Shown piece by piece: positions 16,061 to 24,745 of a stretch of DNA of 64,000 nt; position 1 is the first letter of the stretch; each line of letters opens with the position of its first letter. The notes under the pieces were generated by a model. The model ran no database searches and was not told where the DNA came from. It saw only the letters and a list, made by a program, of their open reading frames with translations. The DNA comes from CAZTDD01 sp964612675 (GTDB lineage: Bacteria; Hinthialibacterota; Hinthialibacteria; Hinthialibacterales; JAKPRU01): positions 1 to 64,000 of the forward strand of contig CAZTDD010000006.1 of assembly GCA_964612675.1 (NCBI GenBank), in the 5' to 3' direction. The translations under genes and the position numbers were made by a program.

Positions 16061-17316
16061 TGACATTGAATACCAACCCTCTTGAGTCGTATACACAAGA
16101 GCATCTTCCTTGCGGTGTGACCCTGATTCACAAAGAGGTCCGTACCGTTCCCATCGTGGCGATCGATGTATGGATATCGGTCGGTGCGGCGGGCGATCCG
16201 GACCCGTATCTCGGGCTGTCTCATTTCTATGAACACATGTTTTTCAAAGGCACCGAGCGATTGGGGGTTGGAGAGATGGATCAGGCCATCAAGAGACTCG
16301 GCGGATACAATAACGCCGCAACTGCCTGGGATTACACCCATTATTATGTCGTGGTTCCTTCTCCCGGTTGGCGGCGCGCTTCAGAAGTATTGATCGATGC
16401 CCTCCGTTTTCCGGTGTTCGATCCGGTGGAGATCGAAAGCGAACGCCAGGTTATCTACGAAGAGATAAAACGCCACGAAGATACCCCGTGGTCAAAGTTT
16501 TATCAGGACTATAATTCTCTCGCATTCAGCCGGTGCCCCTACAGCCGTCAGATTCTCGGCACATTCGAGACACTGTCGCGAATCGACCAGAATGTATTTC
16601 GGGAATTTCTCCAAACCCGTTATGTACCCGAAAACATCACGGTGGTTGTCGTCGGCGATGTATCGATCGGTGAGGTACGGGATCAAATGCAGAGCTATTT
16701 CGAAGGGATGTCCACTGCCTCCCGTTTCCCCGACGATATTCCATTCGAGGCAATTGGCTCACCGCAACATCTTCAATTGCACATGGACGTGAACCAAAGT
16801 TATCTTCTTCTGGGATATCCTACGCCGACCGTTGTTGGCTCAAGAGACGAGGCGATTCTGGATTTGGCGTCGGTCCTGCTCGGAGAAGGACGCTCGTCTC
16901 GATTGCATGGCCTATTGAAGGAGGAGTTGGGACTGGTTTCCAGCGTGAGCGTTTCGCTCTGGTCTCAGGCAAAAGCCGGTCTTTTCATCGTGGAAGCGGT
17001 AACCGACCCGGAGAATCTGGCGGAAGTGGAAAAGCACATTCACGAGCAGCTCCATCGATTGGCCGAAACGCCTCCTGATGAGGAGGAACTCCGTCGTGTC
17101 AAACACATGGCGCTTGCCGATTATGCCTTTTCGAACGAAACCGTCTCGGCAATGGCCCATACCTACGGTTCGTCCCACCTGCTTTCCGGGATCGACTACA
17201 TAATCCGGTATCCCGAGATGATCCGGTCGATCGAGGCGGAAGAGATCCCCGACCGATTCCGGCGGTATCTTCAGGAAAACATGCTGTGTGTGGGCCACCT
17301 GATGCCGAAACAATAA
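16060..17316 (+). CDS. M16 family zinc peptidase
   Basis: 418 residues. The inverted zinc motif H55-F-Y-E58-H59 (SHFYEHMFFKGT) and the third ligand E135 (YEEIKRHE) are intact with the usual 76-residue spacing. A second, inactive-type half-domain follows from about residue 190, with YLLLGYPTP and LLGEGRSSRLH. The length equals that of the processing-peptidase-like PqqL/PitrilysinB subgroup. There is no signal peptide, so it is probably cytoplasmic. Its start overlaps the end of rmlA by one base; the functional link to dTDP sugars is unknown. Confidence 0.9.
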   Translation: MTLNTNPLESYTQEHLPCGVTLIHKEVRTVPIVAIDVWISVGAAGDPDPYLGLSHFYEHMFFKGTERLGVGEMDQAIKRLGGYNNAATAWDYTHYYVVVPSPGWRRASEVLIDALRFPVFDPVEIESERQVIYEEIKRHEDTPWSKFYQDYNSLAFSRCPYSRQILGTFETLSRIDQNVFREFLQTRYVPENITVVVVGDVSIGEVRDQMQSYFEGMSTASRFPDDIPFEAIGSPQHLQLHMDVNQSYLLLGYPTPTVVGSRDEAILDLASVLLGEGRSSRLHGLLKEELGLVSSVSVSLWSQAKAGLFIVEAVTDPENLAEVEKHIHEQLHRLAETPPDEEELRRVKHMALADYAFSNETVSAMAHTYGSSHLLSGIDYIIRYPEMIRSIEAEEIPDRFRRYLQENMLCVGHLMPKQ

Positions 17317-17532
17317 GCCATGAGATACAGACATGTTCAATTGAGGAGGTAAACGGAAAAGATAAATGGCGTTGGCCTGACATCGACCTTGGAGTAGCTG
17401 TATTGATCGGTTACGGAGGATGGGTTAGCGAGATACTTTACACGGTGTTTGTCAATCGACCGTGGTGAAGCCTGACCCACCCTTCAGATTCAGTTTATTA
17501 CAATCGAAATATAAATATCCGGAGTAAAGCAT

Positions 17533-18594
17533 ATGTTGAAAATAATGATATTCATTGATGGAACATGGTTGTACGCAAATATCCATAAACTGGCTCAACT
17601 GCGCGGTGACCCGGATTTTCATATCGATTACGGTTTGCTTCCTATGACATTGGCGGAGGCGGTCGGCGAACAGCTGGGAAATACCGCTATGGATTTGGTA
17701 CGAACTCATCTGTTCGGCAGCATCGCGGAGAATTACGATCCGGCGGATGAAGATGCCGTGCGTCGTCGTCGCGATTTCTACAGCATGCTGAAAGAAGAGT
17801 TCCATTATCACGTGGAGGTATTTCCGATCAATTACTACGGACGCAGGCTACGTCCTGACGATCGCGGACCTTCAGACCATTTCGAGCCGAAAGAGAAATG
17901 CGTCGATATCGCACTTGCTTCATCGATTCTTTTCAACGGTGCGATGCCGCATGCGTACGACATCGCCATTGCCGTTGTCGGGGATCGGGATTTTGTACCT
18001 GTTTTTCAGGCGGCTCGCCGGTTGGGAAAACGAGTCGCAATTGTGAGTATCCGGGGATGCTGTACCTCGATTTTCTTCGATTCCGAGGATCGAGCGGGAG
18101 TGCGTGACACTGACGTGATCTGGCTTGACGATATGCTGGAGAAGCTCGAGTTACGTTATCAACCCCAACAGCTGCTTTGTGAATCCCCTTACCATTCGGG
18201 TGAGCGCTACGTGTGGACCACATTCCGTCCCCGAAAAGGGCAGAAATTTTACTGCGACACCTGCCGCAAGGTCTTCCAGGAACAGCGCGCCGCGATGGAG
18301 GACGCGGTGGCCGACCCCGATCTACTGTGCGAACCGGAATTTGCCGGCCAATCCAGTGACAATTCCCCGCAGGAGTTGCTCGGCGGAAATATCAAAACGA
18401 TCAAACGGGAAAAAGGCTACGGGTTTATCGCGGCGGATGACGGAAACGATTATTTCTTTCATTTGAGCGAGCTGGAACAGGGATTGGTTTGGGAGAGTTT
18501 GGAAGAGAGCATGTCAGTCCATTTTGAGGTGAAGAGCATTCCATCAGGCGGCCGTGCCGGGTCGGCATGTCGAGTTGCTGCGATCGACGAGTAA
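17533..18594 (+). CDS. NYN ribonuclease domain fused to zinc ribbon and cold-shock domain
   Basis: 353 residues, after GGAG at about 17521. Residues 3-200 form a NYN/PIN-like nuclease domain: IFIDGTWLYANI with the first Asp, KCVDIALAS and VVGDRDFVPVF with further acidic residues. Residues 235-260 (KFYCDTCRKVF with a nearby PYHSG) suggest a small zinc ribbon. Residues 283-350 are a cold-shock domain, GNIKTIKREKGYGFIAADD then YFFHLSEL, which binds single-stranded RNA. The architecture suggests an RNA-targeting nuclease. A 215-base gap without a gene precedes it. Confidence 0.85.
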   Translation: MLKIMIFIDGTWLYANIHKLAQLRGDPDFHIDYGLLPMTLAEAVGEQLGNTAMDLVRTHLFGSIAENYDPADEDAVRRRRDFYSMLKEEFHYHVEVFPINYYGRRLRPDDRGPSDHFEPKEKCVDIALASSILFNGAMPHAYDIAIAVVGDRDFVPVFQAARRLGKRVAIVSIRGCCTSIFFDSEDRAGVRDTDVIWLDDMLEKLELRYQPQQLLCESPYHSGERYVWTTFRPRKGQKFYCDTCRKVFQEQRAAMEDAVADPDLLCEPEFAGQSSDNSPQELLGGNIKTIKREKGYGFIAADDGNDYFFHLSELEQGLVWESLEESMSVHFEVKSIPSGGRAGSACRVAAIDE

Positions 18595-18630
18595 ACGTTT
18601 TTCACAAAACCGAGTTCTTTCAATCTCGTC

Positions 18631-18655
18631 GGTCCAGGGGTAGTACTCGTGGACC
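18631..18655. repeat. 25-bp palindrome, copy 1
   Basis: GGTCCA and TGGACC arms enclose GGGGTAGTACTCG. It is about 80 percent identical to 28256-28280 read on the other strand. It lies 40 bases upstream of the dehydrogenase start at 18696, so it would be in that leader RNA. Confidence 0.6.
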
Positions 18656-18695
18656 AACCACTCCGTAAACAACCCGTTCAGTAGGAAAGGTTAAC

Positions 18696-19595
18696 ATGGC
18701 AATGAGTGAAGAAAAAAAGAAAAAGACATTAGGGTATATAGGGATGGGAATCATGGGAAAACCCATGGCACTCAATCTGTTGAAAGCCGGGTTCCCTGTT
18801 GCGGTCTACAACCGAACAAAAGCAAAAACCGAAGAACCCGCCGCCCACGGTGCCGATGTATACGACACACCGCGAGAACTGGCGGAACATGTGGATGTGA
18901 TTTTCACGAACGTTACGGACACACCGGACGTTCAGGAGGTCCTGCTCGGCGAGAACGGTGTCATCCACGGCGCGCGTGCCGGGCAGATGGTTGTTGACAA
19001 CAGCACAATCTCGCCCACTGGAACACGCAGCATCGCTGAGACACTCGCTGAAAAAGGTGTCTCTTTTCTCGATGCTCCGGTAAGCGGCGGAGACGTCGGA
19101 GCACAGAAAGGTACACTGTCCATTATGGTCGGCGGTGAGCCGGGTGTCTTCGAGACCTGCAAACCTTACCTGGAAGCGATGGGGAAAACGATCACGCTGT
19201 GTGGCCCCGTTGGCATGGGGCAAACGACAAAACTCTGTAACCAAATCATGTGTGCGGTCGGGATGACAGCGGTATGTGAGTGTATTTCACTGGCCCGACA
19301 ATCGGGACTGGACCCGGGAAAGATGTTGGAAGTGGTCACGCAGGGAGCCGGGGGGTCCTGGGCGCTGGCGAACCTGGGGCCAAAGATCGTCGAGGGCGAC
19401 CTTGATCCGGGTTTCATGGTTGAATTGATTCAGAAAGATCTGCGGTTGGTGATGGAAGCCGCCCGGAACGCGTCGGTTCCGCTTCCGGGAACCGCGCTCG
19501 CCCAGCAGCTCTTTACGTCGGTCGAAGCTATGGGAGGCGGCCGTTTAGGTACGCAAGCAATGATTCGCGCTTTTGAACGTCTGGGAGATTTCTGA
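18696..19595 (+). CDS. NAD(P)-dependent beta-hydroxyacid dehydrogenase (HIBADH family)
   Basis: 299 residues. N-terminal Rossmann motif GYIGMGIMGKPMALNL, then DAPVSGGDVGAQKGTL (substrate-binding loop) and the catalytic Lys in GQTTKLCNQ. The C-terminal helical domain is complete. Members include 2-hydroxy-3-oxopropionate (tartronate semialdehyde) reductase and 3-hydroxyisobutyrate dehydrogenase. VYNRTKAKT after the second strand suggests NADPH preference (Arg after Asn). The start has a lysine-rich run MAMSEEKKKKTL. It is monocistronic as far as can be seen. The exact substrate cannot be fixed from sequence. Confidence 0.9.
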   Translation: MAMSEEKKKKTLGYIGMGIMGKPMALNLLKAGFPVAVYNRTKAKTEEPAAHGADVYDTPRELAEHVDVIFTNVTDTPDVQEVLLGENGVIHGARAGQMVVDNSTISPTGTRSIAETLAEKGVSFLDAPVSGGDVGAQKGTLSIMVGGEPGVFETCKPYLEAMGKTITLCGPVGMGQTTKLCNQIMCAVGMTAVCECISLARQSGLDPGKMLEVVTQGAGGSWALANLGPKIVEGDLDPGFMVELIQKDLRLVMEAARNASVPLPGTALAQQLFTSVEAMGGGRLGTQAMIRAFERLGDF

Positions 19596-19609
19596 TTTTA
19601 TGAAGGGGA

Positions 19610-19655
19610 GAGGAGGAGCGACCGGTTCGGCGTTGGGGGGAAGTCGCCCCTCCTC
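19610..19655. repeat. Hairpin between convergent genes
   Basis: GAGGAGGAGCGAC at 19610-19622 pairs with GTCGCCCCTCCTC at 19643-19655, with one mismatch. It stands between the dehydrogenase and the minus-strand NrdD-like gene. There is no U-run, so it resembles the dispersed palindromes more than an intrinsic terminator, although it may slow polymerase in both directions. Confidence 0.5.
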
Positions 19656-19750
19656 GGGGGTGCGTGTTCGTGTACTTCTATTCATAAAAGTTAACGCAAA
19701 GTAGAGCGGAGTCAAGCTTTGATTGAATTTCTTTTCGGCAGCTCGGCGGC

Positions 19751-21697
19751 TCAGCTTGCTGTCTTGTCCGACGGGGACTGTGTTTCGCGGACAAACCATC
19801 CCGACCGCGATGCCTGGCTGATCTTCGTAGACCCGCATGCCGGGCAGCTGCCCGATTTCGGTGTGGACGGTTTCCCGCAATGGTCGCACCATGCAATCCT
19901 GGCTGCGTACCCCCACCGGACATCCGATCCGGACCGCAGAAAATCCTTCAACAGGGCCCGAGACAGTTTCGCCTCGGAGACGGATTGAAATCGAGAGATC
20001 GGCCCCAGGTCCTTCCAGGGATCTCCTTCTTCCCTTCCGTCAAAAAGACCCGGGATTCCGCCAACGGAGATGGGGACGGCAGGCTTAGTGCCGAACCACG
20101 CCCGCACGGATTCACCGATGGATTCCGCGAATTGGACGCGGCATTCCCGAAACGGCTGATGTTCACGCAGATCCCGCAGCGACTGCGCCAGGTCTCTCCA
20201 TCCGTCCGGTCCGATCCATTGCACGGCCTGCTCGATCCCGCAGATTCCCAGCTGAATTGGTGCGGAGGGGATTGGCTCAACCCAGAGAAGCGACTGACCG
20301 GCTCGCCGGAAGGTCTCCGCTACCCGCATTGGAGCCGTGGCGGCTTGTCCAATCAACTTCAGGAGCTCGTGCAGCTCCTCTCCGATGCGGTGGATATCTT
20401 CGCCGAATTCACTACAGAAATGGCCCATATCGATCGAAAACTTATACTCTTCGGCTTGTCCGGTGACACCGCAATGGTCTCTGACCTCAAGTGACAGAAG
20501 GCCCGCTTTCCAACATGCGGCCGCCGCCCCAAGCGGAACGGCTTTCTCATCGTTCACCACCAAAACGATCTGCAAAAACGTGGATAGGCAACCGCATTCT
20601 TCCGCGACGGATGCCGCCGCATCGAGGATGCAGGAAAGAGCCTGGGGCGCGCCTCTGGACCCGGGAATCTCGAGTTCGATAACCGGTCCGTCAGGAAGCA
20701 GAGACAGGCATTGGAAGAACCCAATCCACCATTCCGCCTGTTGGAGGGATGCATTCGCGGCGGGTTCGCACGCTATCGTCAAATGATGACTGACCTTCGT
20801 CCTCTCCGCGAAAAGCCGTTTCACAACCGATCTCGGGGTGGAATCCAGCTGCAAGAACTGCGCCATCTGACATCGTCGGGCACGTGGGAGATGAAAGAAA
20901 TCCGTATCATGAACATAGAGGATATGCTCCCGATGCAGGTCGGCAACTCCCTTTGGAAGCATTTGCTGGAACGTCAGCTGGGAAAGCACATCCCGACCGA
21001 TTTCAGAGGCAATGTCGGGGGAGGAAAGATCCGTAACCACGCGACGGAGCACATCGTGCGCGGGCAAGCCAAGCCGGGCGTGTTTCCTTCGGGTTTCGTC
21101 CAATCCGCGCTCAAGGAGCCGCATATTCACCAGTTCCCGGACAAGCGGGGCGGTAACCGATTCCAGTCGTGCTTGAATAATCGAGTGCTCGACCTCGCGG
21201 GCGATCTCCTCGGCAATCGATACGTCCAAACCGGTCTCCCGGCAGAGTGCGGCAACGATGCGGGCTCGATCCCAAGGCCAGCGATTCCCATCGCTTCCAT
21301 CCACCCGAGGAGGGAGCTGCCGCCGAGACTCGGCGTACACCCGGGCGGCTTCCGGCTGCCCGCTACGCAGCAAGATTGTTTCCACCGCCATCGTGACATC
21401 CGTAGTCGACAACAAGCGGTCTTCAAATCGGTTCGCCAGAAAAATGATCACCCGGTCAGTCAGTTCCTCGGCGGTATCGATGGGCTGCCCCGCCTGTGAA
21501 AGACAATCGCGGATCGATTCGACAATCTCCGTGCGTCGAAAATCGATGATCGTTCCGTCTCGGCGCACAATTCTCCGAAACAGGATGCGACGCGGTTCCT
21601 GCCATGCAATCCGGGAGCCGTCTGCGGCAGGCAGGGTCTCCTGCACCGGGGTTTCCAACAGAGGTACGTTCGGATGTATTCGTGCTATTTCGCTCAT
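19751..21697 (-). CDS. NrdD-like anaerobic ribonucleotide reductase homologue, degenerate
   Basis: 648 residues from the ATG at 21697. The N-terminus carries an ATP-cone: RRILFRRIVRRDGTIIDFRR onward, with a second cone-like segment (about 135-215). The middle has HREHILYVHDTDFF, as in class III reductases. The end carries WCDHCGK and CPACGS, the zinc cysteines of NrdD. After these, true NrdD has RVxGYL with the radical glycine and about 30 more residues; here only SRSGWFV and a short tail remain. Catalysis is therefore doubtful. No nrdG activase is adjacent. It may be a regulatory relative or a decaying paralogue. Confidence 0.7.
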   Translation of the reverse strand: MSEIARIHPNVPLLETPVQETLPAADGSRIAWQEPRRILFRRIVRRDGTIIDFRRTEIVESIRDCLSQAGQPIDTAEELTDRVIIFLANRFEDRLLSTTDVTMAVETILLRSGQPEAARVYAESRRQLPPRVDGSDGNRWPWDRARIVAALCRETGLDVSIAEEIAREVEHSIIQARLESVTAPLVRELVNMRLLERGLDETRRKHARLGLPAHDVLRRVVTDLSSPDIASEIGRDVLSQLTFQQMLPKGVADLHREHILYVHDTDFFHLPRARRCQMAQFLQLDSTPRSVVKRLFAERTKVSHHLTIACEPAANASLQQAEWWIGFFQCLSLLPDGPVIELEIPGSRGAPQALSCILDAAASVAEECGCLSTFLQIVLVVNDEKAVPLGAAAACWKAGLLSLEVRDHCGVTGQAEEYKFSIDMGHFCSEFGEDIHRIGEELHELLKLIGQAATAPMRVAETFRRAGQSLLWVEPIPSAPIQLGICGIEQAVQWIGPDGWRDLAQSLRDLREHQPFRECRVQFAESIGESVRAWFGTKPAVPISVGGIPGLFDGREEGDPWKDLGPISRFQSVSEAKLSRALLKDFLRSGSDVRWGYAARIAWCDHCGKPSTPKSGSCPACGSTKISQASRSGWFVRETQSPSDKTAS

Positions 21698-21805
21698 AAG
21701 CCCGCTCTGTAAGTATCCATTCTGGACGTAGATACTATAAAGGCACATAAATCCACTTCAATGCAAGTCACGCCGGTGGCGGGAGAAGCGCGAATCGGAC
21801 GGCGT

Positions 21806-22282
21806 TCAGGGTGAACTCGTGTGCGAGTCACTCTTCGACTGTTGCTCCTCAATGAGCTCCCACAGGATACGAACAGTTTTCGAGACAAGACGGTGACAAC
21901 GTAAGTAGTTCACCTTATTAAAGTTGCCCTTTGTAAAGTAGAAGCAGGAGGTCGAGCCCAGTTCATCTCGAAACCGCTTATGAAACCGCTCGGTAACTGA
22001 CCAAAGTACACTCGTATTCTCTTCTGTCGATTCCCGGCCGTACAGAAGTCCCAAAACCATCGCTCCTCCGGCGACACACCCGCAGAGGTCGGCCTGCTCC
22101 GCGATGCCCCCACCGAATGGCGTCGCCATCTTCAGCAGCCGCGGCTCATAATCGTCTGTCCAGGATTGAGCGATCGCTGCGAAAATCGCCTCAGAACAGT
22201 GATAGCCGGACAGAAACATGTTCCGCGCAATTCCCGTCGCTTCTTTGAGTGTCATCGTGGGGCTCGAACGGGGTTGATTCAT
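21806..22282 (-). CDS. C_GCAxxG_C_C family protein
   Basis: 158 residues. It has the spaced cysteines that define this family: YHCSEAIF near 28, LCGCVAGGAMVLGLLYG near 66-83 (the GCAxxG signature with Val for Ala), then TSCF near 111 and LRCHRLV near 127. Members are small, probably redox or metal-binding proteins of anaerobes; the biochemical role is not settled. The gene follows a 7-bp satellite and lies upstream of the NrdD-like gene in the same direction, with a gap of about 110 bases. Confidence 0.8.
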   Translation of the reverse strand: MNQPRSSPTMTLKEATGIARNMFLSGYHCSEAIFAAIAQSWTDDYEPRLLKMATPFGGGIAEQADLCGCVAGGAMVLGLLYGRESTEENTSVLWSVTERFHKRFRDELGSTSCFYFTKGNFNKVNYLRCHRLVSKTVRILWELIEEQQSKSDSHTSSP

Positions 22283-22299
22283 CTTCGATCCTTCTTACT

Positions 22300-22495
22300 G
22301 GTTCGTGGTTCGTGGTTCGTGGTTCCGGGTTCGTGGTTCCGGGTTCGTGGTTCCGGCTTCCTGGTTCCGGGTTCCTGGTTCCGGGTTCCTGGTTCCGGCT
22401 TCCGGGTTCCGGCTTCCTGGTTCCGGGTTCGTGGTTCCGGGTTCGTGGTTCCGGCTTCCTGGTTTATAGTCTCTAGTTTATGGTTTCTGGTTTGG
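22300..22495. repeat. 7-bp satellite, 28 units
   Basis: Uninterrupted heptads of GGTTCGT, GGTTCCG, GGTTCCT and GCTTCCT, often alternating as 14-mers. They decay at the 3' side into GGTTTAT, AGTCTCT, AGTTTAT, GGTTTCT and GGTTTGG while keeping the period. The run remains open in at least one frame but has no protein character. It lies directly upstream of the C_GCAxxG_C_C gene. The gene-free stretch 22283-23027 contains this, the composite palindrome at 22506-22782 and the hairpin at 22824-22871. Confidence 0.95.
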
Positions 22496-22505
22496 ACTCA
22501 AAGCT

Positions 22506-22782
22506 GACGGCGTCGCAAAAAGTCCGGCGGAGTTCTTCCCCCTCTCCCTCTGGGAGAGGGCGGGGTGAGGGATCTTTGCATTTTGCGTCACCCCTCCCTC
22601 TGTATTTAATGAATTCCTGTCATCACAAACACCTTTTGCCTCTGCTTGATTTGCTGTGTCTGGCGAATACACAAGCGAATCATACTGCCCGAATCGAGTG
22701 CAATGATCGCCCCTCACCCTAACCCTCTCCCGGGGGGAGAGGGAACTTCCGATACCGACTTTCGACTTTTTGCGATTGCGTC
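22506..22782. repeat. Composite palindromic element with GCAAAAAGTC ends
   Basis: The left end, GACGGCGTCGCAAAAAGTC at 22506-22524, is nearly complementary to the right end, GACTTTTTGCGATTGCGTC at 22764-22782. Immediately inside each end is a CCCTCTCC/GGGAGAGG palindrome (about 22540-22575 and 22705-22745), and the two are inverted copies of each other. The end sequence is shared with 4263-4281. The central part has no convincing gene. Confidence 0.75.
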
Positions 22783-22823
22783 AGGCTTGGAGGAGAACAC
22801 AGCGTAAAGATGCTCTTTCCTTT

Positions 22824-22871
22824 CCTCCCCCGAAGATCGGGCGTTGTCCTGAGCCCGCCGAAGGGGGGAGG
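22824..22871. repeat. CCTCCCCC hairpin element
   Basis: CCTCCCCC at 22824-22831 pairs with GGGGGAGG at 22864-22871 and is followed by TTAAGAGG. The same arms with a shorter loop and a following TTAGGAGG occur at 50200-50221. Confidence 0.7.
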
Positions 22872-23027
22872 TTAAGAGGAGTGAGGCTTGTGCAGGCAAT
22901 TGACGGGAGTGGGAATCGTGACTAATGTGTCGTCGTATCCAAAATGCACAGCCGGGCCGATTCGACTAAGTGATAAACAGCGTAGGAGTAAAGATCGGTC
23001 CGTTGTTCGACACCACGGAGGTGAATC

Positions 23028-24362
23028 GTGAACCGACAGAATTGGCGTTTGACCGGAAATCGTCGACTTGCTTTGCTGCTTCTTTCGATTCTGGGATTTG
23101 CCTGTCTCCTTTTCTGCAGCCCACCGTCCGCCGTCGCAGACGCAGCCATTCGAGCGGGATTATCCCGGATCGAAATCACACCGCCCATTGGCGGAAGACC
23201 GTGGGGATACGCCAGTGCCGATACGACGGACGGTGTTCACGATCCCCTGTACGCAACCGTTCTTGTGCTCGAATCCGACGAAACTCGTATCGCGCTGGTG
23301 ACATGGGATGTTTGCGAATTCCAGTCGCCGAAGCTGCAAAAAAAGGTACGGGAAGATGGGTTTTCCCATCTACTGCTCTGCTGCAGCCATACCCACGCGG
23401 GGCCGAATCTTTATCAAAAGGATTTTCCGAACAAAGGTGAGACATGGCTCGATACGGTCGAGGAACGGACCGCCGCCGCAATCGAGAAAGCCGAGGAGGA
23501 TATGTTCCCTGCGTACTTTGCTGCCGGGGAAGGCGACATCCAACTCGGCTACAACCGACTCGTGCGTGGCCCGGACGGTTTGAATATCACTCATTTCAAC
23601 AACGAAGAACGAATCCCCTATGGACCGGTCGATCCAACGGTCGGTGTCATTCGGATCGAAGATGACAAGGGCGCAGTACGGGCGGTGATGGTCCATTACG
23701 CCTGCCATCCCGTGGTACTGGGACCGCGAAACCGCAAGATCTCCGCCGACTATGTCGGAGCGATGCGAGACAAGATCGAAAGGGAATTGGGAGAAGGCGT
23801 TTACTGCCTGTTCCTCCAGGGATGCGGAGGCGATATCAATCCTTTGTTTCTTGCCCGAACCGGCGAGCCGGAGAAGGATTTCCCATTGGTGAAAACGATG
23901 GGGGAGATCCTCGCGGATGAAGTGATCAAAACACTCGACGTGATGAAATCGAAATCCGCTCGTTCGGAGAGTCTGAAGGCAACCTCGGATACAATCGAAA
24001 CAAACCACCGGTGGGAGAAAGAAGAAAGGCTCACATTCGGTGTAACATCGCTTCTCATCAACGGTTCGCTTGGGCTGGTCACGATACCGGGGGAGCCGTT
24101 TATCTACTATCAAAAATATCTAAGGGAGCGTGCCGAGCTGCCAAACGTCTATTTGGTCGGTTATACCGACAACACGATACAGGATTGGCCGAATTGGTAT
24201 TTCCCCGACATCGTTTCGGCGGCTCATGCCGGGTATGGGGCAAGTGACGCGACCATCGCGGGTCTCGGCGCGGGAGAAATGCTCGTTAATCGCGGGTTGA
24301 TCCAGCTTTTCACCCTGCGGGGCATGTACAAAGACGAACCATGGCGGCCGCCATCGAAGTAG
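23028..24362 (+). CDS. Exported neutral/alkaline ceramidase-like hydrolase
   Basis: 444 residues with GTG start 3-4 bases after an extended GGAGGTGA site. A signal peptide ends near PSAVADA. The N-terminal domain resembles neutral/alkaline non-lysosomal ceramidases: AGLSRIEITPPIGG, CCSHTHAGPNL (zinc histidines), VHYACHPVVLG and LFLQGCGGDINP. It lacks the C-terminal domain of true ceramidases, like many bacterial relatives whose substrate is unknown. It is exported and metal-dependent by inference. Its 3' end is followed by the second MNT/HEPN pair on the same strand. Confidence 0.85.
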   Translation: MNRQNWRLTGNRRLALLLLSILGFACLLFCSPPSAVADAAIRAGLSRIEITPPIGGRPWGYASADTTDGVHDPLYATVLVLESDETRIALVTWDVCEFQSPKLQKKVREDGFSHLLLCCSHTHAGPNLYQKDFPNKGETWLDTVEERTAAAIEKAEEDMFPAYFAAGEGDIQLGYNRLVRGPDGLNITHFNNEERIPYGPVDPTVGVIRIEDDKGAVRAVMVHYACHPVVLGPRNRKISADYVGAMRDKIERELGEGVYCLFLQGCGGDINPLFLARTGEPEKDFPLVKTMGEILADEVIKTLDVMKSKSARSESLKATSDTIETNHRWEKEERLTFGVTSLLINGSLGLVTIPGEPFIYYQKYLRERAELPNVYLVGYTDNTIQDWPNWYFPDIVSAAHAGYGASDATIAGLGAGEMLVNRGLIQLFTLRGMYKDEPWRPPSK

Positions 24363-24400
24363 TCGTCACGACGGCCATTGCCCTCTCTGAGAGGAAGGCC

Positions 24401-24745
24401 ATGAAGAATATCGAGGATATCCCGCTCAGTGTCGAGGATCGGGACGCTATCGAGGAAGCTGCACGGCTTCTTCGCGAACGGTATCCGATAGACGAGGTCA
24501 TTCTGTTCGGCTCGAAAGCTCGCGGCACGGATGATGAGGAATCCGATATCGATTTGCTTTTACTGACGTCGCGAAAGCTGTCTCGACAGGAAGAGGTCGG
24601 TATTATCGATATGTTGTACGAAGTTGAGATAAAGCGGTCGGTCATTTTCAATACGATGATTCTGTCATCCGAGGAATGGACAGAAGGTATCTACCAGGTC
24701 CTGCCGATTCAGAAGGAAATTGAAAAGGAAGGTGTACGGTTGTGA
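24401..24745 (+). CDS. MNT-type nucleotidyltransferase antitoxin, second locus
   Basis: 114 residues from the ATG at 24401, which follows AGAGGAAGG. The motif LFGSKARGTDDEESDIDLLLL has Gly37-Ser38, D49 and D51. It is the likely antitoxin of the HEPN protein encoded next; the two overlap (GTGA). The N-terminal helix SVEDRDAIEEAARLLRERYP is typical for this subgroup. It is not a close copy of the pair at 4592-5358, so the two loci are independent acquisitions rather than a duplication. Confidence 0.85.
   Translation: MKNIEDIPLSVEDRDAIEEAARLLRERYPIDEVILFGSKARGTDDEESDIDLLLLTSRKLSRQEEVGIIDMLYEVEIKRSVIFNTMILSSEEWTEGIYQVLPIQKEIEKEGVRL

Noticed and set aside
17317..17532. Small gene between the peptidase and NYN genes (for example 17286-17468)
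   Set aside because: The 60-codon frame overlaps the peptidase end, has no ribosome binding site and no protein-like pattern.
22300..22495. CRISPR array
   Set aside because: The repeats are contiguous 7-bp units without spacers, and no cas gene is nearby.
22166..22507. Open frame across the heptanucleotide satellite
   Set aside because: The frame is open only because the 7-bp units lack stops; it encodes a monotonous Gly/Ser/Phe/Trp pattern with no start context.
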